Source: Verrucomicrobiales bacterium (GTDB taxonomy: Bacteria; Verrucomicrobiota; Verrucomicrobiia; Limisphaerales; UBA11320). Taken from it: DNA of 21,651 bases. The notes beneath the pieces were generated by a model. That model searched no databases, was not told the DNA's origin, and saw only the letters and a program-made list of their open reading frames with translations. The position numbers were made by a program, and so were the translations under genes. Below, piece by piece: positions 15,701-21,651 of the stretch (position 1 is the first letter of the stretch; the number at the start of each line of letters is the position of its first letter). The stretch covers positions 4,704-26,354 of the forward strand of contig DMJJ01000599.1 in NCBI GenBank assembly GCA_003452185.1, read 5' to 3'.

Positions 15701-17821
15701 TCAGCCTCCCTCCCCGGGACGCCACTCCCCAGTCTCGCCCACCCGGGTCACGCGTCCGGGCAACCCCGCACGGGAATAAACCCGCTCCACCTCCGCATAC
15801 CCCTCGGGCACGGAGCCCGCGAGCACCAGCTCCGTGGGCCAGAGCAGCCCCGCTGCCTGGACCAGATCCGCGACCCGGAGCACGTTGAGCATCTCCATCG
15901 CCGGCCCCCGCCCATCCTTCTCGCCGGGCAGGTCGAGGGTCGCCGGAGGATCCTGCAACAGGAGGGTGCCCACCCGGCCATCGAGCAAGGCGGCATACAG
16001 AGCCGGCACACACATCTCCCCCCGGGCCGCGAGCGCCACCCGGGCCGGGTCGACCTGCGGGAGGCGGCGGGCGGCTTCGAGCGACCGGAGGACATCCCAG
16101 ACCCGCATCGAGGCCAGGGTGCGCCCGGTCCAGGCGGCGGCGCGCCGGACATGCCACTGCAGATCCTCACCCCAGGAGGTCTCCCCGGTCCCCCGAGGTT
16201 CGCACTCCACGCGGAGCCACGGCACCGCGAGTCGCAGCAGAAATCCACGCGTCTCCCCGCGCCGTTCCCCGGGCGACCGAAGCCCCACGACCACCGGAGC
16301 CCGGCCTGCTGCGGGCTTGCGATACAGCAGCTGCCCGTGCAGCCGCCAACCCTCCTCCGAGGTGTAGCCGAACCGGAACCCCGAGGCATCCTCCTCGAAC
16401 TCCTGCTCCACCTGGAGATCGAGCGGCGGCGGCTCGGACGGGAACGCCCCGAAGGTGACCCGTCGCAGCCGCGCGACCACCCGCTCCCGCTCCTGGAGGA
16501 GCGACGCAGCATCGCGGATTTCAGGATGACCGGGGGGCACAAAAAAGCCGTCCTGCACCCGGGTCACGCGATTGCCCGGCGGCGGTCCGTGAACGAACAC
16601 CCTCAAGGTCTCGGCCGATTCCTGCGCGTCGGGCCGTTCATCGATGTCGCCGATCGTCGCGGCCGACACCTCACGCCCCTGGAGATGCTTTGAGAACCAG
16701 GAGAAGATCTCCGTGCGGGAGCGGGCATGGTACGAATGGCCGCCCGGGGTCTCAACGAGCCGGATTCGATCGCGAGCCCCAAGCGACCTGTAAAGCCCTT
16801 CCAGCTGGGAGTGCACCCGGCGGATCGACTCGATGGTGAAAATCCCATCCTTGTCGGCCGACCCGATCAGGAGCGGCCTCGGGGCGATCAGCCCGCCGAC
16901 GTCCGCCAGGTCCCATCGGTACGAGTTGATCCACCACATGCAATCGCAGTGACCGTCGATCGTCCGGTCGTGCACGTGGGAGAAGAGCGTGGCGGTGCCG
17001 CACACCGGGGCGGCGACCTTGACCCTCGGGTCCGCGGCGGCGATCCACCAGGAGGCGGCCCCGCCTCCCGAAATCCCGGTCACCCCAAGACGGGAGGGGT
17101 CGACCTCAGGCCGCTGCTCAAGCAGGTCCAGGGCGCGGATCCCGTTCAGGAGCTCGATTCCCGCCGGCGTGTACCCCCGGGAGTACCAGTTCCACCATCC
17201 CTCGCGGTAACAGCCGTGATGGGTTCCCCCCAGCTCCGCCGCCTCGATGGTCTCCACGATCAGGCAGACGAACCCGAGCTCGGCAAACCGTCTTGGATGG
17301 GCCTGGTAGTACACCTTCTGGTCATGGGCATGCCCGCAGACGTACAGCACCCCGGGGGCGGGGCCTGCGGTCCCTTTTGGGAGGTAAAGGTTGGCGGTGA
17401 TGAACACATGCGGGAGCGGCTCGAAGTATAGCTTCTCGATCGAGTAACGCTCCCGCTCGACCCGGCCCGTGACGACCACCCTGGGAGGATCGCGACGCTC
17501 GGTCCACCAGCCGTCGATCCCCATCATCTCGCGAAACTCCCGGCGTCGCTCCGCGGCCCCCCGGTCCCACGCGACACCGCGGAGGGGCGCGGGAAGCGCC
17601 CGGTCGGTGATCCGGCCGGCCTCCCGGGAGAGATAGTCCCGGATGTTTCCCGATGGGACCAGACGGCTCCGGACCGGTGCGGGGAAGGCCGCCGAAGCCG
17701 ACGACGGAAGGACCAGGCCGGAGCCCGGCAAGCCGAGCAGCGGAGGGAGGGTGCCCATCAGTGCACCCGCGCGGAGGAATCCGCGGCGGCTCATCCGCGA
17801 GGAGGCATCTTCGGGATTCAT
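15701..17821 (-). CDS. Tat-exported acetylxylan-esterase-like protein with two alpha/beta-hydrolase halves
   Basis: The 706-residue product starts at ATG 17821. SRRGFLRAGALMG (11-23) is a twin-arginine signal, and a later ATG at codon 10 would retain it. Residues about 60-110 (GNIRDYLSREAGRITDRAL...REMMGIDGWW) resemble the N-terminal segment of large exported hydrolases annotated as acetylxylan esterases. The first hydrolase half has GVTGISGGGAASWW (Ser251), SADKD (Asp323/325) and PGGHSYH (His362). A second half, about 450-690, repeats the fold pattern, but the nucleophile elbow reads ALAARGEMC, so the position of Ser251 is Gly601 and the half is probably inactive. It lies 48 bases after the propeller gene and one base before the serine hydrolase, pointing to an operon. 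Substrate specificity is unproven. Confidence 0.82.
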   Translation of the reverse strand: MNPEDASSRMSRRGFLRAGALMGTLPPLLGLPGSGLVLPSSASAAFPAPVRSRLVPSGNIRDYLSREAGRITDRALPAPLRGVAWDRGAAERRREFREMMGIDGWWTERRDPPRVVVTGRVERERYSIEKLYFEPLPHVFITANLYLPKGTAGPAPGVLYVCGHAHDQKVYYQAHPRRFAELGFVCLIVETIEAAELGGTHHGCYREGWWNWYSRGYTPAGIELLNGIRALDLLEQRPEVDPSRLGVTGISGGGAASWWIAAADPRVKVAAPVCGTATLFSHVHDRTIDGHCDCMWWINSYRWDLADVGGLIAPRPLLIGSADKDGIFTIESIRRVHSQLEGLYRSLGARDRIRLVETPGGHSYHARSRTEIFSWFSKHLQGREVSAATIGDIDERPDAQESAETLRVFVHGPPPGNRVTRVQDGFFVPPGHPEIRDAASLLQERERVVARLRRVTFGAFPSEPPPLDLQVEQEFEEDASGFRFGYTSEEGWRLHGQLLYRKPAAGRAPVVVGLRSPGERRGETRGFLLRLAVPWLRVECEPRGTGETSWGEDLQWHVRRAAAWTGRTLASMRVWDVLRSLEAARRLPQVDPARVALAARGEMCVPALYAALLDGRVGTLLLQDPPATLDLPGEKDGRGPAMEMLNVLRVADLVQAAGLLWPTELVLAGSVPEGYAEVERVYSRAGLPGRVTRVGETGEWRPGEGG

Positions 17822-17869
17822 GCGCTTTGGGAGTTGGGAATCATTGGGTCCACCAAGCCGGAGGCGACA

Positions 17870-18985
17870 TCACCTCGATGCGCCGACCCCGAACTGGCTT
17901 CCGGCCCGGATGGGGCGCCCCCCGTCGAAGTCGACCTCCAGCAGCTTCTCGCTCTGGACCGCCGCCCCGGTCTCGTCCGTGAGCCCGCCCACCACGGCAC
18001 GCGAGGCCACCTCGATCACATCCCCCGTCGACGGGTAGGCGTATCGCCCATCGATGCTGAAGGTGATCCATCCCGGCTCGTCCCGCAGCTCGATCGCCTG
18101 AAGCTGCCTGGGGGGCATGCGCGTGGCATCGAACAGGTGAACCCGTCGATTGTGCGCATCGGTGAGCCAGAGCTCCTTCTCATCGGGCGTGAGGGCGATG
18201 CCGTGGCTGGGGCACCCGTGACGCTTGGTGGGCCCCACCGGAAACCCCGCAACCTCGACACGCCAGAGCTTGCGCCCTGTCTTCAGGTCGCCCACCTCGA
18301 ATCCGAGGAGGTTGTTCACGTTCACATAGCAGCGGGTCCCGCCTCCGTTCACGGTGAACGGGCGGACCATGTCGCTGAAAGGCCCCACCTCCAGGACGAC
18401 CCCATGGGTGGAGGTATCCGCCACCCGGAGCACGGGCGACTTCAGGCCGGCGAGGAAGGCACGCCGGCCATCGGGGGAATACAGGGTGTTGTGCGCACCC
18501 GCGCCGGTCTCGATCCGCTTCAGGATCGACCCGCTGCCGGCGTCCACCACGTGCCAGTGTCCCTGCTCGAGGGAGGGAAGATAGATCACCCTCCCATCCG
18601 GGGAGAGGGCAAGCCGGTCGCATCCCCCGTCGTAGGGCTTCTCCCAGAGGAGCCTTTCCGACACCAGGTCGAGACAGGAGAGGGTCCGGGTGGTGGTGAC
18701 ATAGAGGCGCGCCGTCCCGGCGTGGGCGGCGACCCCCTTCACATTCAGCGGTTTTCCCTTTTCGTCCAGACCGGCGAGCGGGATTCGCTTCACGAACTTG
18801 TGTCCCTGGTCGATATCGAACACCACGACCCCGTGCCCCCCGTACTCCAGGTAGTCGCGGATTCCGGGCGTGGCGACGTAGAGCAGGTGTCGCGTGGCGG
18901 GAGGGGTTGCGGCCGGGGAGTACCCGGGGGCCATGAGAAGGAGCACCGCCGGCAGGAGGACTCGTAACGGAAGCGGGGGTGTCAT
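17870..18985 (-). CDS. Exported YVTN/lactonase-type beta-propeller protein
   Basis: From ATG 18985 the product has 371 residues: a signal peptide (MTPPLPLRVLLPAVLLLM, cleavage near SPAA), then repeated propeller blades. Examples are HLLYVATPGIRDYLEYGGHGVVVFDID, ARLYVTTTRTLSCLDL, RLALSPDGRVIYLPSLEQGHWHVVDAGSG, NTLYSPDGRRAFLAG, IALTPDEKELWLTDAHNRRVHLFDA and ITFSIDGRYAYPSTGDVIEV. These match YVTN/NHL-type six- or seven-bladed proteins. No catalytic residues can be assigned. An upstream start at 19093 would place about 36 unlikely residues before the signal peptide. Upstream of the chosen ATG, AGGA lies about 11 bases away. It is the first gene of the minus-strand cluster and is transcribed divergently from DUF1501. 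A role in binding or sensing is possible. Confidence 0.8.
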   Translation of the reverse strand: MTPPLPLRVLLPAVLLLMAPGYSPAATPPATRHLLYVATPGIRDYLEYGGHGVVVFDIDQGHKFVKRIPLAGLDEKGKPLNVKGVAAHAGTARLYVTTTRTLSCLDLVSERLLWEKPYDGGCDRLALSPDGRVIYLPSLEQGHWHVVDAGSGSILKRIETGAGAHNTLYSPDGRRAFLAGLKSPVLRVADTSTHGVVLEVGPFSDMVRPFTVNGGGTRCYVNVNNLLGFEVGDLKTGRKLWRVEVAGFPVGPTKRHGCPSHGIALTPDEKELWLTDAHNRRVHLFDATRMPPRQLQAIELRDEPGWITFSIDGRYAYPSTGDVIEVASRAVVGGLTDETGAAVQSEKLLEVDFDGGRPIRAGSQFGVGASR

Positions 18986-19031
18986 GGGGGGAATGGTCCT
19001 ACTTTCAGGCTCATCCGGCAACGGGGGAAAT

Positions 19032-19060
19032 GGGAGCGTCTGACCGATCTGGACGCTCCC
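19032..19060. promoter_or_regulatory. Perfect 9-bp inverted repeat upstream of the propeller gene
   Basis: GGGAGCGTC (19032-19040) and GACGCTCCC (19052-19060) are exact reverse complements with an 11-base spacer. The element lies 46 bases upstream of the ATG at 18985. This suits an operator, or a 5'-leader hairpin if the transcript starts further up. On the minus strand it is followed by ATTTCCCCC, which is too weak a T-run for a confident terminator. Confidence 0.4.
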
Positions 19061-19120
19061 CCTCCCAAGCAGGCATCCCATCCCCAACAACACCCATTCC
19101 CGGCCACCGCCCCTGCGACT

Positions 19121-19325
19121 CTGCGACTCAGCGTCACCGCGTTTCCAAAGGGAACAGCGGACGTGCGTGAACAGTCGCCTGGGTCCCCTTCAAGCCAGAG
19201 CCGATCCAAGCGAGCCCCCCCGACCAGGACCCACGCTCCGTCCGGCTGAACCTGGAAGGGATGCGGGAAGGTCTCTCCACGCCCCCTCTCCTCCTCCTGG
19301 GAAACGCGGAGACGCTGAGACGCGG
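19121..19325. repeat. Inverted-repeat pair with GACGC-type core (possible small mobile or intergenic repeat element)
   Basis: The arm at 19121-19146 and the reverse complement of the arm at 19300-19325 agree at 23 of 26 bases, sharing the core CTCAGCGTC and CCGCGTTTCC. The spacer is 153 bases. Beyond the arms, CCCCTGC (19110-19116) and GCAGGGG (19338-19344) extend the similarity after an unequal gap. The left arm is preceded by a short direct repeat, TGCGACTC twice (19114-19129). There is no open reading frame for a transposase. It resembles a non-autonomous inverted-repeat element or a remnant of one. Confidence 0.5.
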
Positions 19326-19439
19326 GGGACGCGGACTGCAGGGGTGGAAGAGCCCGGCCCGACGCAAAAGGGGTTTTCCATTCCTGGGCTCGCCCTGCGC
19401 GACATTGCGTTCCTGCGGGGTTGAAGGCAGCATCGGGAC

Positions 19440-20834
19440 ATGTTCGACTTCATCGCCGAGTCCCCCCTCGACCGGGTGCGGCTTTGCGGCGCGGGCCGCG
19501 CGTCCCGCCGGGAGTTTCTCCAGATCGGCTCCCTCGCCGCGCTCGGCCTCTCGCTCCCCCAGCTCCTCAGGGCGAAGGAGACCGGCCTGGTGAAACCGGG
19601 AAACGACCGGCGCTCGTGCATCATGATCTTCAACCTGGGGGGCCCCAGCCACATCGACCTCTGGGACATGAAGCCCGATGCGGCCTCCGAGATCCGGGGC
19701 CCCTTCAAGCCGATGCGGACCAAGTCCACGGCCTTCGAGCTCTCGGAGCTTCTCCCCCAGCATGCCCGACTGGCCGACAAGTTTTCCCTCGTCCGCTCCT
19801 GCTGGCACGACGGGGCCGCCGTGCATGACGCCGGGTGGCAGATGATGCAGACCGGACGCCGTTTCACCGGCGGAATCCAGACCCCGCATGCCGGCTCCGT
19901 GGCCTCCTTTCTCATGGGACGGAAGAGCGACCTTCCCCCCTTCGTCGTGCTCCCCCAGCTCATGGGCCGCGGAGGCGGCAACCTGCCCAACGGCCAGGCC
20001 GGGGGGTTTCTCGGAAAAGCCCACGACCCGTTCGCCCTCATGGCCGACCCCTCCCAAAAGGACTTCAAGGTCCCGGATCTCCTCCCTCCCGACCAGATCG
20101 GGGCTCACCGCCTGGAGCGCCGAAAGTCGATGCGACAGATCGTCGAGGGGGCTGTCGCGGAGTTCGAGGCGAGCGAAGATGCGCGCCTCATGGACGAAAA
20201 CTTCCACGCCGCGTTCCGCATCATGACCAGCGAGCAGGCCCGCGCGGCGTTCGACCTTTCGAAGGAGCCCGCCTCGGTCCGGGAGCGCTACGGAATGAAC
20301 CGCTTCGGCCAATGCTGTCTCCTGGCCCGCCGGCTCGTGGAAAGCGGGGTCCGGTTTGTGACAATCAACACGTTCCTCACCGTCTTCGATGAGATCACGT
20401 GGGACATCCACGGGTCGAAACCCTTCACCTCGATCGCCGGCATGAAGGAGATCGTCTGCCCGATGTACGACCAGGCCTACAGCGCGCTGATCGAAGACCT
20501 GTCGCAGCGGGGGCTGCTGGGCGACACCCTGGTGGCGAACCTCGCCGAGTTCGGGCGGACGCCCAAGGTGAATCCCGCCGGCGGACGCGACCACTGGCCG
20601 CAGTGCTTCACCGTGTACTTCGCGGGCGGCGGGGTCCAGGGGGGGCGGGTCGTGGGAAAGAGCGACTCCATTGGAGCCTATCCCGCGGAGCGCCCCGTGA
20701 AGCCGGGGGATGTCGTGGCCACGATCTTCAAGAGCCTGGGATTCGACCACACGGCCCATCTGCCCGGCCCGGGAGGCCGGCCCTTCTCGCTGGTGGACCT
20801 TGGCACCGAGCCGATCCAGGAGCTCTTCACATGA
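19440..20834 (+). CDS. DUF1501 family Tat-exported protein
   Basis: This 464-residue protein carries a twin-arginine signal, ASRREFLQIGSLAALGLSLP (21-40). The body is DUF1501, which belongs to the alkaline-phosphatase/sulfatase-like fold. NLGGPSHIDLWDMKPDA (65-81) holds candidate metal ligands Ser70, His71 and Asp73, and LAEFGRTPKVNPAGGRDHWP near residue 370-390 is the second conserved block. Enzymatic activity has not been established for the family as far as I know, although its proteins are common in Planctomycetota and Verrucomicrobiota beside DUF1549/DUF1553 genes. The stop overlaps the next start by four bases (ATGA), so the two are translationally coupled. The ATG at 19440 has only a weak purine-rich stretch upstream, but the signal peptide follows directly. 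Confidence 0.92.
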   Translation: MFDFIAESPLDRVRLCGAGRASRREFLQIGSLAALGLSLPQLLRAKETGLVKPGNDRRSCIMIFNLGGPSHIDLWDMKPDAASEIRGPFKPMRTKSTAFELSELLPQHARLADKFSLVRSCWHDGAAVHDAGWQMMQTGRRFTGGIQTPHAGSVASFLMGRKSDLPPFVVLPQLMGRGGGNLPNGQAGGFLGKAHDPFALMADPSQKDFKVPDLLPPDQIGAHRLERRKSMRQIVEGAVAEFEASEDARLMDENFHAAFRIMTSEQARAAFDLSKEPASVRERYGMNRFGQCCLLARRLVESGVRFVTINTFLTVFDEITWDIHGSKPFTSIAGMKEIVCPMYDQAYSALIEDLSQRGLLGDTLVANLAEFGRTPKVNPAGGRDHWPQCFTVYFAGGGVQGGRVVGKSDSIGAYPAERPVKPGDVVATIFKSLGFDHTAHLPGPGGRPFSLVDLGTEPIQELFT

Positions 20835-21651
20835 CGCCACTCCCCGGGTCGCGGCTCCTGATCGCCGTCGCGTGGCTCCTCGCTGCAGGGATCGCCACGG
20901 CCGTGGAGCCGGCGATCCCCTCCTTCCGGAACGACGTCCTCCCCCTCCTCTCCAAGGCGGGGTGCAACAGCGGTGGATGCCACGGAGCCCTCTCGGGCAA
21001 GGGCGGGTTCCGGCTCTCGCTCTTCGGCTACAACCCCGACGCGGATCATCTCGCCATCACCCGCGAGGTGCAGGGGCGGCGCATCGAGCCCTCCGACCCG
21101 GCGCGATCGCTCCTCCTGACCAAGCCGACCACCGCCCTTCGGCACAAGGGGGGCAGGAGGATCGAGCCCGGCTCGGAGGATTACCGGCTTCTCGCCGCCT
21201 GGATCGCCGCCGGGGCCCCGGGGCCCCGGCCCGAGGATCCGCGGATCACCGGTCTCACGGTCACCCCTCCCGAGGCGCTCGCCCGTGCGGGGGAGACCCT
21301 CCGTCTGAGGGTGACGGCCCGCTACACGGACGGCACCGAGCGGGAGGTCACGCGGCTCGCGAAGTTCACCTCCACCGACGAGACCATCGCCTCCGTGGAT
21401 CCCCTCGGGACCGTGGCGATCCTGGGCCCGGGCCAGGGGGCCGTCTCCGTCTGGTACGCCTCCCAGGTCCGGCTCGCCCGGATCACCTCCCCCTACCCAC
21501 AGGTCATCCCCCCCGCCGTTTATGACGGGAGCCCGCTGGCGAACCGGGTCGACGAGCTCGTCCTCGGCCAACTCAAGCAACTGGGGCTGCCCCCGTCGCC
21601 GCGCGCCCCGGATGCGACCCTGGTGCGCCGGGTCTTCCTCGACACCATCGG
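20831..21651 (+). CDS. Cytochrome-like, Ig-like and DUF1549 surface protein (3'-truncated by window)
   Basis: The frame is open from ATG 20831 to the window end, giving 273 codons of an incomplete gene. Residues 1-24 are a signal peptide (LLIAVAWLLAAGIATA). Residues about 30-130 are a haem-binding-like module: CNSGGCHG places Cys45 and Cys50-His51 in a CX4CH spacing, followed by GKGGFRLSLFGYNPD, HKGGRRIEPGSEDYRLLAAWIAAGAP. Residues about 138-215 are a bacterial Ig-like (Big_2) domain: ITGLTVTPPEALARAGETLRLRV...SVDPLGTVAILGPGQGAVSVWY. From about 238, NRVDELVLGQLKQLGLPPSP...LVRRVFLDTIG opens the DUF1549 domain; DUF1553 is expected beyond the window. Its start overlaps the DUF1501 stop. The pair is probably an envelope complex linked to polysaccharide use, but the reaction is not known. 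Confidence 0.87.
   Translation, partial: MTPLPGSRLLIAVAWLLAAGIATAVEPAIPSFRNDVLPLLSKAGCNSGGCHGALSGKGGFRLSLFGYNPDADHLAITREVQGRRIEPSDPARSLLLTKPTTALRHKGGRRIEPGSEDYRLLAAWIAAGAPGPRPEDPRITGLTVTPPEALARAGETLRLRVTARYTDGTEREVTRLAKFTSTDETIASVDPLGTVAILGPGQGAVSVWYASQVRLARITSPYPQVIPPAVYDGSPLANRVDELVLGQLKQLGLPPSPRAPDATLVRRVFLDTI

Larger units (their letters stand above)
18986..19439. other. Divergent intergenic region with regulatory-looking inverted repeats
   Basis: This 454-base gap separates the minus-strand propeller gene from the plus-strand DUF1501 gene and should hold both promoters. I could not place a convincing -35/-10 pair. It holds a perfect 9-bp palindrome near the left gene, a 26-bp inverted-repeat pair about 150 bases apart, and, inside that pair, a 7-bp perfect stem TGGGTCC (19180-19186) with GGACCCA (19227-19233). 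Open frames crossing it lack coding character. No tRNA or riboswitch was recognised. Confidence 0.5.

Noticed and set aside
18986..19093. N-terminal extension of the propeller protein
   Set aside because: It would bury the signal peptide about 36 residues inside the protein and cover the perfect palindrome at 19032-19060.
19134..20840. 568-codon open frame on the minus strand under DUF1501
   Set aside because: Antisense to a well-recognised DUF1501 gene with a Tat signal; it would also run through the inverted-repeat intergenic region.

Overview
The window is a high-GC bacterial chromosome segment. The best guess at its source is the Planctomycetota-Verrucomicrobiota group, more likely Verrucomicrobiota. 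This rests on a DUF1501 Tat-exported protein overlapping a DUF1549-type protein with a CX4CH haem-like motif, a glucose/sorbosone dehydrogenase-type propeller, and many exported esterases; no rRNA or marker gene is present to confirm it. No tRNA, rRNA, CRISPR array, transposase or phage gene was seen.

Layout. (1) 5-1381 (+): an exported PQQ-type sugar dehydrogenase-like beta-propeller, convergent with the next block. (2) 1416-8306 (-): a giant periplasmic-propeller hybrid histidine kinase, a stand-alone receiver that starts inside the kinase stop codon (TGATG), and a two-enzyme fusion of a SASA-type carbohydrate esterase with an alpha/beta hydrolase. (3) 8310-8603: an intergenic stretch with hairpins and a sigma-54-like motif. 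(4) 8604-11738 (-): ribonuclease R (rnr) with a disordered Arg/Gly/Pro/Gln tail of about 345 residues. (5) 11910-18985 (-): four genes in one direction, probably an operon closed by a hairpin terminator at 11775-11808. They are a YVTN-type propeller, a Tat-exported double alpha/beta hydrolase, a beta-lactamase-fold serine hydrolase one base downstream, and a transglutaminase/esterase fusion. (6) 18986-19439: a divergent intergenic region with a perfect 9-bp palindrome and a pair of 26-bp inverted repeats about 150 bp apart. (7) 19440 to the end (+): DUF1501 overlapping (ATGA) a cytochrome-like/Ig-like/DUF1549 protein cut by the window edge.

How they may work together (inference). Nearly all genes except rnr encode exported or envelope proteins, and most are predicted hydrolases or oxidoreductases acting on esterified glycans. 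The hybrid kinase has the periplasmic sensor architecture typical of polysaccharide sensing, and its receiver neighbour lies directly before an esterase. The region reads as an environmental polysaccharide-degradation neighbourhood interrupted by a housekeeping RNase gene. The most unusual items are the RNase R tail, the two-enzyme fusions, the hydrolase with a degenerate second active site, the kinase/receiver pair without an output domain, and the inverted-repeat element before DUF1501.
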